A stretch of DNA of 63,517 bases from Campylobacterales bacterium (GCA_024278835.1 JAJRSK010000055.1:1-63517), one strand, 5' to 3'; shown: positions 36,863 through 45,815, counted from the first letter of the stretch. The notes: generated by a model not told the origin, from the letters alone. Numbers and translations: made by a program.

Positions 36863-37708
36863 TTATACTCCTTCATGATTTATTTGTTTGGTTAAGGCTT
36901 CTATCTGTACATCTAAACGCAAGATATCATCATCATTTAACTTCTCTTTTTGCTCTTTAATTGTCTCTTGTACACTTTTTAAAAGTCTATTATAGTTGGC
37001 GGTCATCTTCTCATCGATATTATTGTTTTTTAAGTTTTCTACAAATTCTTCCGTGATGTTTTCTGTACGCGCGAGATAAATCTTGAAAAACTTTCTTGCT
37101 CGTGATAAGTCAGCAGGGTCTTTTTCGATAGAAGTGATAATCTCTTCTGTTTCCCAGATGATGCTTTGTAGGTGTTCTTTGGAAGCAAAGTCACTAAGTT
37201 CTCGTTTGAGCGATTTTAGCTTGGTGATGCGCGCTCTTGCATTTTGTGTGATTTCTATCACATCTTCTGCATTTACGCCTACTGGTAAGTCTCCGATTTT
37301 ATCACTGCGTGGGTCAAAACCATAATAGAGGTAAAATCCTACAAATGAAGCCAATCCTAAGAGGATACTTAAAATAAAGGTGTTGTCTGTGGCAAAATAA
37401 GAGGTATAGAAAGTAGCGATGGAGAGAAATAGTGCTGATACCGTCTTGTAAGGGAGTTTTGGTGCTTTGATGAGGGTACTATCATGATAGAGTTTCTCTT
37501 GTAAAAAACCACGTCTTGCCAAGGTCGCAGCGAGTAGAAAGAGGGCAAAGGCGATAGAGTTTGTGATGATAGCAGAGACATCTCCTCGTAAAAATGAGAC
37601 GATGGCTGTGATTAAGACAGGTGCGGGGAGGAGATAAAGCAATATGCCCCTCATGGTAAAGCTTTTTAGCTTTTGACTATCTTGTCCGTATCTTTTTGCT
37701 TTTGCCAT
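36863..37708 (-). CDS. XpaC-like membrane protein
   Basis: The 281-residue protein has four membrane helices in the first ~130 residues and a helical cytoplasmic tail with FDPRSDKIGDLPVGVNAEDV, as in XpaC (named for 5-bromo-4-chloroindolyl phosphate hydrolysis). xpaC-telA pairs are common. It is preceded one base away by a 35-aa membrane-protein gene. Confidence 0.78.
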   Translation of the reverse strand: MAKAKRYGQDSQKLKSFTMRGILLYLLPAPVLITAIVSFLRGDVSAIITNSIAFALFLLAATLARRGFLQEKLYHDSTLIKAPKLPYKTVSALFLSIATFYTSYFATDNTFILSILLGLASFVGFYLYYGFDPRSDKIGDLPVGVNAEDVIEITQNARARITKLKSLKRELSDFASKEHLQSIIWETEEIITSIEKDPADLSRARKFFKIYLARTENITEEFVENLKNNNIDEKMTANYNRLLKSVQETIKEQKEKLNDDDILRLDVQIEALTKQINHEGV

Positions 37709-37709
37709 C

Positions 37710-37817
37710 TTAGCCTCTCAGTAAGTAAAAAAGTGTTTGCCATGATAAGGCACCGACACTAACCAAAAGTAGGAGTAGTCCTATAAATCTATTAAGTCCA
37801 TTTTGTGTTTTACTCAT
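37710..37817 (-). CDS. 35-residue single-span membrane protein
   Basis: A short frame from ATG at 37817 with AAGGG upstream encodes one hydrophobic helix (RFIGLLLLLVSVGALSW) flanked by polar ends. Its TAA is one base from the xpaC start. Position, ribosome site and clean helix support a real gene that heads the XpaC-TelA-SPFH operon. Function unknown. Confidence 0.6.
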   Translation of the reverse strand: MSKTQNGLNRFIGLLLLLVSVGALSWQTLFYLLRG

Positions 37818-37924
37818 ATAAAAACCCTTGTTGCATATACTTCCAAGCATACCAAAAATTAATCCATTTAAAGATAAAATAAACCATTATAAATGAATAA
37901 TAAAGCTAAAATTAAGGTTCTAAA

Positions 37925-39103
37925 ATGTTAGAAAAAATGGATAAAAATTTTGTTTTGCCAACTTATGCGAGAAATTATGTTAATTTTGTCAAGGGAAGCA
38001 ACGCTAGATTGAAAGATAGTGAGGGCAACTCTTATGTAGATTTTACAGCAGGTATCGGCGTGGTAAGTGTGGGACATGCCAATAAAAGAGTGAGTGAGGT
38101 GATATGTGAACAAGTCAAGCGTATCACCCACATCTCCAACCTTTATCTCATAGAACCCCAAGCGAGGTTAGCTGAAAAGTTAGTCACATTAAGTGGCTAC
38201 GATATGCAAATCTTTTTCTCAAATTCAGGGGCAGAAGCCAATGAAGGGGCTATCAAAATAGCGCGAAAGTATGGAGAAGTGGAGGGGCAACCCAAGCGAT
38301 ATAAGGTGATAACGTTAGAACACTCTTTTCACGGAAGAACGATATCTACGCTCAAAGCAACAGGACAGGAGAGTATGCATAACTATTTTGGTCCTTTTCC
38401 TGATGGTTTCGTTTATGCTACCAATATCGATGCCATTGAGGGGATGATTGATGATCATACGGTGGCTGTCATGATAGAACTCGTGCAAGGCGAGGGTGGT
38501 GTGGAGCCACAAGATAAAGAGAAAGTCCAAGCCTTAGCAAAGATGCTAAAGAAAAGAGATATCTTACTTATTGTCGATGAGGTGCAGACAGGGATTTATC
38601 GTACGGGGGAACTCTTTGCTTCAAACCTCTACGAGATAGAGCCAGATATCATCACCGTAGCCAAAGGATTAGGGGGAGGTGTGCCTATAGGCGCAGTGAT
38701 GAGTGCTAAAAAAGATGTTTTAAAGGCAGGCGATCATGGGTCAACGTATGGAGGTAATTATCTTGTAACGGCTGCAGCAAATGAAGTCCTTGATATCTTG
38801 GAAGGTGAAAAAAACTCTGGTGCATTGGATGCTATCATGATAGCGTTTGAAAGGCATGTAGAAAAATTAGCAGAGGCTTATCCAAAGATTGTCACCAAGA
38901 GTGTTGGGCTTGGTTTGATGCGGGGACTTCGCATATGCGACGCAGATACTTTAAACAAGATACTTGAAGCATCATTTAAAGAGGGCTTGTTAGTCTTAAA
39001 AGCTGGTCGAAATACCTTGCGATTTTTGCCACCACTTACTATCAGTAAAAAGGAGATTGAGGATGGGTTTGAAAAACTTAACCGCGTCTTTGCTGCTTTG
39101 TAG
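37925..39103 (+). CDS. argD: Acetylornithine aminotransferase
   Basis: ArgD converts N-acetylglutamate semialdehyde to acetylornithine in arginine synthesis, and may also act on succinyl-diaminopimelate. The 392-residue PLP enzyme has FSNSGAEANEGAIKIARKY, HSFHGRT, ELVQGEGGV, VDEVQTGIYRTG and the PLP lysine in AKGLGGGVPIG. TATCATGATA occurs at 38833. The next gene starts inside its 3' end. Confidence 0.9.
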   Translation: MLEKMDKNFVLPTYARNYVNFVKGSNARLKDSEGNSYVDFTAGIGVVSVGHANKRVSEVICEQVKRITHISNLYLIEPQARLAEKLVTLSGYDMQIFFSNSGAEANEGAIKIARKYGEVEGQPKRYKVITLEHSFHGRTISTLKATGQESMHNYFGPFPDGFVYATNIDAIEGMIDDHTVAVMIELVQGEGGVEPQDKEKVQALAKMLKKRDILLIVDEVQTGIYRTGELFASNLYEIEPDIITVAKGLGGGVPIGAVMSAKKDVLKAGDHGSTYGGNYLVTAAANEVLDILEGEKNSGALDAIMIAFERHVEKLAEAYPKIVTKSVGLGLMRGLRICDADTLNKILEASFKEGLLVLKAGRNTLRFLPPLTISKKEIEDGFEKLNRVFAAL

Positions 39104-40265
39104 TCTTGTTGTTGAGGCACTTGTTGTTGAGGCAAGTGACGCGCCTTTGTCTGCCTTAAAACAAGAACAGATCGATATAGACAAGAGTATTGATGCCAAA
39201 AAAGCGAGCAATTTGAAATATGACTGGATTAATCCTATCGTGGCTTCTTACTCCTATGCGGTGAGTGATCAGTATGCGCAGGAGAATAAGTCACGCTATT
39301 TTAGGATTTCACTCGATCAGCCTATCTTTAAAAGTGGGGGGATTTATTTTGCGATTAAGTACTCTCATGCCTCTAAAACTTTTGCGCAGATTGCCACCTC
39401 TCTCAAAGAGCACAATCTTATCAAATCTTTGTATGATACCGTATTGAGTCTGCAAAGAATTGATTTGCAGATAGAAAAGTTGCGTTTGCAGATAGCCAAC
39501 TCTTTGATGGACATAGCGCGAAAAAGAGAGCAGTTTGAGAGTGGTGTTTTAGATAGTAGTTTTTTGGATGCGGCCATCTTGTCTAAAAGTGCGCAAGAGC
39601 AGTTGCTTTTGGATAATAAGCAGAAGCGTTTTGCCTTGCTTCAAACATTTAAAAATCTCTCTGATATTGATTATAAAGAGGTGCGTTTACCCCATTTTGA
39701 GATGGTAGATAAAGAAGAGTTTATAGCAAAAAATCTTGAATTACAAAGTGCACAAGCACAAAAAGCACAAGCTAGGTACCTTAAAAATATGACTATTTCT
39801 AACTACCTTCCTACGCTCTCACTCTTTGGAGATTATAGCAATAGAAAAGATAGTTTTAGACTCTTTAAACAAAATAATGAATCAAAAAATTATGGTTTAC
39901 GCCTCTCTATGCCACTTTTGGATGTTAACCGTGGACGCAATATAGAGATAAAAAAGTTGGAGTATTTAAAGTCTCAAATCATGCTTAAAGATAGAAAAAA
40001 AGAGATTGAAAATAGTTTTAAAACATTTAAAAATTCTATTTCAATTTTGGAAAAACGGCAAACTTTAGCCCAAAATGATGCGACACTTTATGGTGCATTA
40101 GTCCGTGTAGCAAGGGATGGTTTGAAAGCTGGAGAAAAGACAAAAATGGATGTGGATACCTTGGTCAATTCACAAAGTATCGCCAGTTTAGATGCCAAGA
40201 TATATGCGCTTGAAATTCAGAGTAAATTTTTAGAACTCTATGCAAAGATGCGTGATGAAATTTAG
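39063..40265 (+). CDS. TolC-family outer-membrane efflux protein
   Basis: I use the ATG at 39063, 7 bases after AGGAG; it overlaps argD by 41 bases. The product has a signal peptide and long coiled-coil helices (LQRIDLQIEKLRLQI) typical of TolC tunnels, with barrel strands around YGLRLSMPLLD. The signal peptide contains a 15-bp direct duplication encoding LVVEALVVEA. No pump lies beside it; the RND pump is 12 kb away. Confidence 0.82.
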   Translation: MGLKNLTASLLLCSLVVEALVVEASDAPLSALKQEQIDIDKSIDAKKASNLKYDWINPIVASYSYAVSDQYAQENKSRYFRISLDQPIFKSGGIYFAIKYSHASKTFAQIATSLKEHNLIKSLYDTVLSLQRIDLQIEKLRLQIANSLMDIARKREQFESGVLDSSFLDAAILSKSAQEQLLLDNKQKRFALLQTFKNLSDIDYKEVRLPHFEMVDKEEFIAKNLELQSAQAQKAQARYLKNMTISNYLPTLSLFGDYSNRKDSFRLFKQNNESKNYGLRLSMPLLDVNRGRNIEIKKLEYLKSQIMLKDRKKEIENSFKTFKNSISILEKRQTLAQNDATLYGALVRVARDGLKAGEKTKMDVDTLVNSQSIASLDAKIYALEIQSKFLELYAKMRDEI

Positions 40266-41280
40266 TCAATATATGCAAGAGTGGCTTTATGCAAAGGATG
40301 GGTATTATGCCTCGTTTCGGGCTATTGGTAAGGGTGGAGACTTTTATACGGCGGTGAGTTCTAGTATGTTTTTTGGTGGGAGTATCGCTAAGCGTTTTAT
40401 CGCAAGCGTGGAGGAGGGATTTTTACCCTCTGATACCACTATCATAGAAGTGGGCGCGCATCAAGGCTATATGTTAGCAGATATCGTGCAATTTATCTAT
40501 ACCTTGAAGCCTTCACTCCTTCAAACACTCTCCTTTGTGATAATAGAACCCCAAAAAGAAAACAGAGAAGCGCAGATTGCTTACTTTCAAGAGTCCTTTG
40601 GGGATTTGGTGACGCTTACACATGTGGATACTTTTGATGCGCTCTCTTTGGAGAGTGCCTTTATCGTTGCCAATGAAATATTCGATGCTTTTTCTTGTGA
40701 ACTTATCAAAGAAGATACGATGCTTTATATGCAAGAGGGTGTACCGAGATTTGGGGAGCAAGATGAAATAACTAAGCGCTTAGCTCAAAAGTATGGTATC
40801 AAAAAGGGAGAACTCTCTGTAGGTTTTGAATCTTTTGCAGCGTCTATGGCAAAGGCGATTAAGAAGTTTGAGTTTGTGAGCTTTGATTATGGTGATAAAG
40901 AGAAGCGGACAGATTACTCTATACGTATCTATCATAAACACCAGAGTTATCCATTTTTTGCCTTGACTGACTTTGTCAAAGATGAAAATGAGAAGCCAAA
41001 AGATGTCTCTTTAGCATCACTTTTTAAAAAGAGCGATATCACCTATGATGTGAACTTTACCCATCTCATTGATGCCTTTGAGGGTGCTGGCGTGCGATGT
41101 GAAAGCTACAAAACACAACTTGCTTTGTTGGTGGAGTTTGGTATCATTGAATTACTGGATATGCTTTTACAAAACAGCGATGAAAAAACCTACAATGCGG
41201 AGATGAATCGTGCTAAAGTGTTGATAGATCCGTCATTTATGGGGGAGCGTTTTAAAGGTGTGGTATTTAGAAAAGGGTAA
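40255..41280 (+). CDS. MidA/NDUFAF7-family SAM-dependent methyltransferase
   Basis: From the ATG at 40255 (overlapping tolC by 11 bases) the product is 341 residues. Family marks are GKGGDFYTAVSSSMFFGG, EVGAHQGYMLADI (SAM loop) and VANEIFDAFSCELI. Mitochondrial NDUFAF7 methylates an arginine of complex I during assembly; the bacterial target is unproven. It is the last gene before the sRNA-like region. Confidence 0.85.
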   Translation: MKFSQYMQEWLYAKDGYYASFRAIGKGGDFYTAVSSSMFFGGSIAKRFIASVEEGFLPSDTTIIEVGAHQGYMLADIVQFIYTLKPSLLQTLSFVIIEPQKENREAQIAYFQESFGDLVTLTHVDTFDALSLESAFIVANEIFDAFSCELIKEDTMLYMQEGVPRFGEQDEITKRLAQKYGIKKGELSVGFESFAASMAKAIKKFEFVSFDYGDKEKRTDYSIRIYHKHQSYPFFALTDFVKDENEKPKDVSLASLFKKSDITYDVNFTHLIDAFEGAGVRCESYKTQLALLVEFGIIELLDMLLQNSDEKTYNAEMNRAKVLIDPSFMGERFKGVVFRKG

Positions 41281-41284
41281 GTCA

Positions 41285-41340
41285 AGAAGTCAAGATAACG
41301 ACTTTGGGGGGGGATGAAGTACTTGTTATCTTAACTCTTA
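41285..41340 (-). ncRNA. Candidate C-rich-loop small RNA, copy 1
   Basis: On the minus strand a TATAAT -10 (41352-41347) with conserved TTGGGCAAC upstream (41371-41363) should start RNA near 41340. The RNA folds GTTAAGATAAC (41335-41325) with GTTATCTTGAC (41299-41289), 11 bp with one G-U. The loop contains CTTCATC then eight C. The same mismatch would be A-C on the plus strand, so the minus strand is favoured. The 3' end is not defined. Confidence 0.55.
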
Positions 41341-41469
41341 AGTAGTATTATATAGGTGAAATGTTGCCCAATTGTGGCATCAGTTATTAAACATAAAAAA
41401 ATAGAGTAATTTTTTATTTAATGTGTATATAAGTAACGTATAAGTTTTCTGGGTAATTTAGTAGTTTTG

Positions 41470-41529
41470 AAAGCGGGTTAAGACAACAATCTTACTAGGG
41501 GGGGATGAAGTACTTGCTGTCTTAACTCT
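41470..41529 (-). ncRNA. Candidate C-rich-loop small RNA, copy 2
   Basis: A second copy has the same -10 (41541-41536), TTGGGCAAC (41560-41552) and stem. GTTAAGACAGC (41526-41516) pairs with GTTGTCTTAAC (41487-41477), 11 bp with one G-U at a different place. One stem pair changes from T-A in copy 1 to C-G here, a compensatory change. The loop holds CTTCATC and seven C. A conserved block GTTACT...TACACAT also recurs about 85 bp upstream of each promoter, so the duplicated unit is ~170-185 bp. Confidence 0.55.
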
Positions 41530-41667
41530 GTAGATATTATATAGATAGAATGTTGCCCAATTGTGGTATTGCATAAAATTTGTTGATAATTGATATTTGT
41601 TTTCTTATGATGTGTAAATCAGTAACACTCTTTTGTTTTAGTATCATGATAGTGTGATATAAGTACT

Positions 41668-41690
41668 TAAAGTGGGGAAGCCCCACTTTA
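41668..41690. terminator. Hairpin downstream of the EAL-regulator gene
   Basis: TAAAGTGGGG (41668-41677) pairs with CCCCACTTTA (41681-41690) around AAG, a perfect 10-bp stem three bases after the minus-strand EAL gene ends. It probably terminates that operon and separates it from the small-RNA promoters. A TATCATGATA copy follows at 41642-41651. The rest of the 413-bp gap is AT-rich and holds the two RNA candidates. Confidence 0.7.
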
Positions 41691-41693
41691 TAT

Positions 41694-43346
41694 TTAGACT
41701 AGAGAACTCTTCTCAAATATTTTTTCTTCTAATAGTTCTTCTTCGGCTTTACCGATATAATAGCCTTGCGAATAGTCAATACCGATTTCATTTACGATAT
41801 CATAAATGACTTCATTTTCCACATATTCAGCGACTGTCATGGCGTCGATTCTATCGGCAAATATTTTAATCATCTCTACTGTTTTTCTGGCAAGTGGGGA
41901 TGTGGCGATATCTTGAATCAATGAACCATCTATCTTGATGATATTTGGCTCAAACTCCAAAATACGCATGAAATTTGAGTAGCCAGATCCAAAGTCATCG
42001 ATGGCTATCTTAACACCATAGCTTTTGGAAATGTCGATGAATTGTTTTACCACTTCATAATCTTCAGTATCTTTGTCTTCTAAAAGTTCAAAAATCATCT
42101 TATCTGCGACATCAGCATGCTCTTTAATGGTTTGTAGTAGATAAGCACTCATATGAGGGTCTTCTATATCCAAAGAAGAGAGGTTGATAGAAAATTCTTT
42201 ACCGGTCTCTTTAATTTTATCAAAAACTTTATCGATTAGTATTTTAGTCACCTGAGGATAAAGTTTTCCTTTTTTGGCAGTTTCAAGAAAAAATGGACCA
42301 GGATAGATAGTATTTCCCGCTTCATCTTTCATCCGTATGAGTGATTCATAGCGATGTATCTCTTTGGTTTTGTTGTTAAAAATAGGTTGATATTGTGGTG
42401 CAATGTTATTTTCTCTTAGGGCTATTTTAATCGTTTTTAACATAGAGAGGTTTCTACTCAACCCTTCACGCAATCCATCGATAACATCTTCTGATAAAAG
42501 ATACTCTTTTTTATGGGAAATGGCGGAACTAAGCACTTCATTGGCATCTTCATAGACACTATCTTTGCCTCTAGCAAAACTCATAGTCACATTGACATCA
42601 AAGTCATAACCATAAGATTCTATTTTTTGATGTTTGACTTTTTCTACAAAGTTAAAACAAAAATCTTCTACTGCTTCACGTTTTAGTCTGTCAGGACAAT
42701 GACGCAATATGGCATACTTACCACTAGAGATATGATAAATATCTTGGTGATTTAAACTTTTAAAAGCGTCTTTGAGGAGTTTGGTAAACTCTAGTTCCAA
42801 GAGTTCAACGATTTTATTACCATAAAAGTTTTCGTTGGTTTCAAAATTGTCAATTTTTACCAAAAAAAGTTCTTGTTCTTCCTCTCCTTCTGAGATATCT
42901 TTTAGTAGTGCCATTTTGTTTGGTAAAGAGGTGATGGTATTAATGGTGGCTAGAGAGTACTTTTGATTGAGTGAGGAAATTTGTGCATAAGATTTACATC
43001 TGGCTTTGAGCTCTGTTTTGTCAAAAGGTTTTGAGATAAAGTCATTGACACCTGCCTCTAATGCATGAATCTTGTCTTCTTTGTTTTCAAGTGAGGTAAT
43101 CATCAAGATAGGGGTTCTTTGAATAGATTCAATTTCCCGTATCTTTTTCGTGGCTTCAAAACCATTCATCTTGGGCATCATAGCATCCATCAGAATGACA
43201 TCAGGATGATGCTCTTTTGCGTTTTCTATGGCTTCTAGTCCATCAGAAGCTTCTATAAACGTATAGTTTTCATTTTTAAGGGATAGTTTGATGGTCATTC
43301 TATTGACTGAGACATCATCCACTATTAATATTTTTCCACTAGGCAT
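41694..43346 (-). CDS. Response regulator with degenerate GGDEF and EAL domains
   Basis: The 550-residue protein has a receiver domain (phospho-acceptor D54 in VILMDAMMPKMNG), a GGDEF-like middle without the GG(D/E)EF signature, and an EAL c-di-GMP phosphodiesterase domain. The EAL motif reads YESLIRM, so ESL replaces E(A/V)L; NLSS, IDDFGSGYSN, KIDGSLI and EYVENE are present, so activity is plausible. It is third in an operon with kinase and Hpt genes (8-base overlap). Confidence 0.87.
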   Translation of the reverse strand: MPSGKILIVDDVSVNRMTIKLSLKNENYTFIEASDGLEAIENAKEHHPDVILMDAMMPKMNGFEATKKIREIESIQRTPILMITSLENKEDKIHALEAGVNDFISKPFDKTELKARCKSYAQISSLNQKYSLATINTITSLPNKMALLKDISEGEEEQELFLVKIDNFETNENFYGNKIVELLELEFTKLLKDAFKSLNHQDIYHISSGKYAILRHCPDRLKREAVEDFCFNFVEKVKHQKIESYGYDFDVNVTMSFARGKDSVYEDANEVLSSAISHKKEYLLSEDVIDGLREGLSRNLSMLKTIKIALRENNIAPQYQPIFNNKTKEIHRYESLIRMKDEAGNTIYPGPFFLETAKKGKLYPQVTKILIDKVFDKIKETGKEFSINLSSLDIEDPHMSAYLLQTIKEHADVADKMIFELLEDKDTEDYEVVKQFIDISKSYGVKIAIDDFGSGYSNFMRILEFEPNIIKIDGSLIQDIATSPLARKTVEMIKIFADRIDAMTVAEYVENEVIYDIVNEIGIDYSQGYYIGKAEEELLEEKIFEKSSLV

Positions 43347-43665
43347 AACTTATTTGAACCTCACTTAAGATTTCTATTTTCTCTTCTATTTGACTAAAGA
43401 GAGAGAGGTAGTTTATCTTCCTATTTTCTTTTGCTGCCTCTTCCATGCTTCTTGCCATATCTTGTATATCGACTAACATCAAATTTGCTGCACTCCCTTT
43501 GATGGCATGTGCTTCATTTTTAATCGTATCTATATCATTTCCTTCAATTGCTTCTTCAATGTTGGCTAAAGAGACTTGTGCATTTTCTACAAAAAGTTCT
43601 ACTAAAATAGCCACATCCTCGATATCAAACTCTAATGCTTCTGCAAGTGCTTCTATGTCCATCAT
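43339..43665 (-). CDS. Histidine phosphotransfer (Hpt) protein
   Basis: A 108-residue helical protein with H53 in EAHAIKGSAANL, the Hpt phosphorylation site. It should relay phosphate between the hybrid kinase encoded just upstream (ATGA overlap) and the EAL regulator just downstream. The three genes form a complete phosphorelay to c-di-GMP output. Confidence 0.88.
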   Translation of the reverse strand: MMDIEALAEALEFDIEDVAILVELFVENAQVSLANIEEAIEGNDIDTIKNEAHAIKGSAANLMLVDIQDMARSMEEAAKENRKINYLSLFSQIEEKIEILSEVQISYA

Positions 43666-45584
43666 ACCATCTCCTTTGGTGTTAAAAAATCTTTAAATGT
43701 TTCTGCTAATTTCTCTTTGTTGATTGGTTTTGTGAGGTATTCATCCATACCGGCGTCTAAAAACTTTTCTCGATCACCTTTGAGTGCATTGGCGGTTAAG
43801 GCGATAATTGGTGTATGGACTAAGGTGTTCTCCTTCTCTATAGCCAAGATACGTTTGGTTGCCTCTATGCCGTTTAAATTTGGCATATTTTCATCCATGA
43901 GGATTAAGTCATAGCTATTATTTTCAAATGCAGCGATGGCTTCTAGCCCATCATTGGCTATGTCAAACTGAAGTTTAAACTTTTTTAGGATGAGAGACAT
44001 AAACATTTGATTTGCTTTGTTATCTTCAACAAGAAGAATTTTTTTATCTTGGATATTGAGTGCTTCTGGTTTTATAGGTGTAGATGTTTTTTTATATTTC
44101 CCCAACTCTACATCAATAGCAAAGGAAAATGTACTTCCCTTGCCTTCTTCACTTTTAAGATGTAGTTTACCACCCAACATAGAGATGAGTCTTGATGAGA
44201 TAGAGAGACCAAGTCCTGTGCCACCGTATTTTCTAGTTGTAGAACTCTCTGCTTGTGAAAAGGCTTTAAAGATATGTTTTTGTTTGTCTTTAGCAACACC
44301 TATACCACTGTCTTTTACGCTAACGAGAAGTTTTTTGTTTTTATATCCGATATGGAGTTCCACTTTACCATTTCTTGGTGTGAATTTGAGTGCGTTGGAG
44401 AGTAAGTTAGCGATAACCTGTTTGATGCGTAGTGGATCAGAGTGTAAGGCGGAGGGCATATTGTCATCCATGATAAGGGTGAGATTGACAGACTTTTCAG
44501 ATGCCTTTGCCCGAAAAAGTTCGACTAAGGTGCTAAACTCTGCATCGACATTAAAATCAACTTTGTCAATGGCTAAATTTCCACTCTCTATCTTTGAAAA
44601 ATCTAAGATATCATTGATGATACCTAAAAGGGTAGTACTGGAATTTTGTATAGTTGCGATATATTTTAACTTCTCTTTATCTGACTCTTTCTCTTTTAAG
44701 AGATCAATAAATCCTAAAATAGCATTGAGTGGCGTGCGGATTTCATGAGACATGTTGGCAAGAAATTCTGATTTTGATTTACTAGCTTGTGCTGCGCGTA
44801 CGGCCATCTTGCTGGCTTCTCTACTGGCTTCTTCTAACTCTTTGTTATTAAAGAGTATCTGTTTTCTGATAGGGTTTGAGGTGTAGATAAGTGAGAAGAT
44901 GATGAAAAATAGTGCAAAAACTTGTGCATAAAAATAGAGATCAGTTTTATCTTGGATGTTGGCTTCTATTATGCTAAGTTTTTGAAAAGAGTTCTCTAAT
45001 ATTTCATGTAATAAAGATAACCTAGTATCAAAAAGTTTTTTGACCATGATTACCTCTTTAGAGATTTTATCCTGTGTCTTTAAAAATGCTAGGATGTCTC
45101 CTCTTTGAAGTGCTTGTCTACGTTCTATCATGATAGTATCTAGCGCTAAGAAACTTTCCTTTATTTTGCTGTAGATGCCATCTCCTATGAGTGATAAATC
45201 TGTTGTTTGCTGGTTACGTGGTTCATATCTTTTTGATTCGTTATTGACACCTATATTAATTTTTCCACCATATTTTAATATCGTGATGAACTCATCAGAC
45301 TTATCAACATTTTGTAGGCTTAATGCTTTGTGCTTTGTATAAGCATTCTCTTCTAATAGTGAAAGTGATTTTTCAAAGTTATATTGTGCCTCTTTCGTTT
45401 TAGCTTCACTTTTTTTGGCGATATCGATTTGTAGTTGGGTATTTTTAGTCTGCTTTTCTAAGTTATCTATCAAGCCATTAAAGACATAACCTAAACCCCC
45501 AACTATGAAGATACCAGCGATTGACAAACGAAGTAGTGCTTGTAAATCTTTATATGTTTGATTTGTGACTTGTTTGATGCCCAT
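43662..45584 (-). CDS. Hybrid sensor histidine kinase
   Basis: The 640-residue protein has two membrane helices (about 18-38 and 215-235) around a ~175-residue helical periplasmic region. H280 lies in FLANMSHEIRTPLNAILGF, the ATPase motifs are NLLSNALKFTPRNG and GTGLGLSIS, and a C-terminal receiver has its acceptor in LILMDENMPNLNG. First gene of the phosphorelay operon. Signal unknown. A TATCATGATA copy is at 45126. Confidence 0.88.
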   Translation of the reverse strand: MGIKQVTNQTYKDLQALLRLSIAGIFIVGGLGYVFNGLIDNLEKQTKNTQLQIDIAKKSEAKTKEAQYNFEKSLSLLEENAYTKHKALSLQNVDKSDEFITILKYGGKINIGVNNESKRYEPRNQQTTDLSLIGDGIYSKIKESFLALDTIMIERRQALQRGDILAFLKTQDKISKEVIMVKKLFDTRLSLLHEILENSFQKLSIIEANIQDKTDLYFYAQVFALFFIIFSLIYTSNPIRKQILFNNKELEEASREASKMAVRAAQASKSKSEFLANMSHEIRTPLNAILGFIDLLKEKESDKEKLKYIATIQNSSTTLLGIINDILDFSKIESGNLAIDKVDFNVDAEFSTLVELFRAKASEKSVNLTLIMDDNMPSALHSDPLRIKQVIANLLSNALKFTPRNGKVELHIGYKNKKLLVSVKDSGIGVAKDKQKHIFKAFSQAESSTTRKYGGTGLGLSISSRLISMLGGKLHLKSEEGKGSTFSFAIDVELGKYKKTSTPIKPEALNIQDKKILLVEDNKANQMFMSLILKKFKLQFDIANDGLEAIAAFENNSYDLILMDENMPNLNGIEATKRILAIEKENTLVHTPIIALTANALKGDREKFLDAGMDEYLTKPINKEKLAETFKDFLTPKEMV

Positions 45585-45626
45585 CTCTTCCCCTAATATA
45601 TTGTAATTTTATACTTTTAAATACAA

Positions 45627-45669
45627 TATTTTAACTTTTAGGTAAAGTTTATAGCTAAAAGTTAAAATA
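45627..45669. promoter_or_regulatory. Perfect 15-bp inverted repeat upstream of the hybrid kinase
   Basis: TATTTTAACTTTTAG (45627-45641) and its exact reverse complement (45655-45669) flank a 13-bp centre. The element lies 42 bp before the kinase start, in the gap divergent from the YbjQ gene. AT-rich arms without a T run make an operator or mRNA leader hairpin more likely than a terminator. Confidence 0.5.
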
Positions 45670-45815
45670 GTTCTTACTATATATCGACAAATGTCAGTTT
45701 CTATTTAATAAAAAATTCTATGATTTTATTTGCTTATTTGGCTATAATAGTTGCAAATATAATAGATAAAAGTGATATCAAATTTTATACAAATAATTCA
45801 ACCTTAGGAGTGTGC

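Noticed and set aside
41314-41334. Mini-frames encoding MKYLLS in both copies of the tandem element (41314-41334 and 41505-41525), next to G runs.
   Set aside because: The peptide is identical and the base changes are synonymous, but the G run touches the ATG, leaving no ribosome-site spacing. The wobble pattern and conserved promoter favour a minus-strand RNA.
44017-44748. A 243-residue plus-strand open frame.
   Set aside because: It is antisense to the conserved kinase core of the hybrid histidine kinase and shows no domain of its own.
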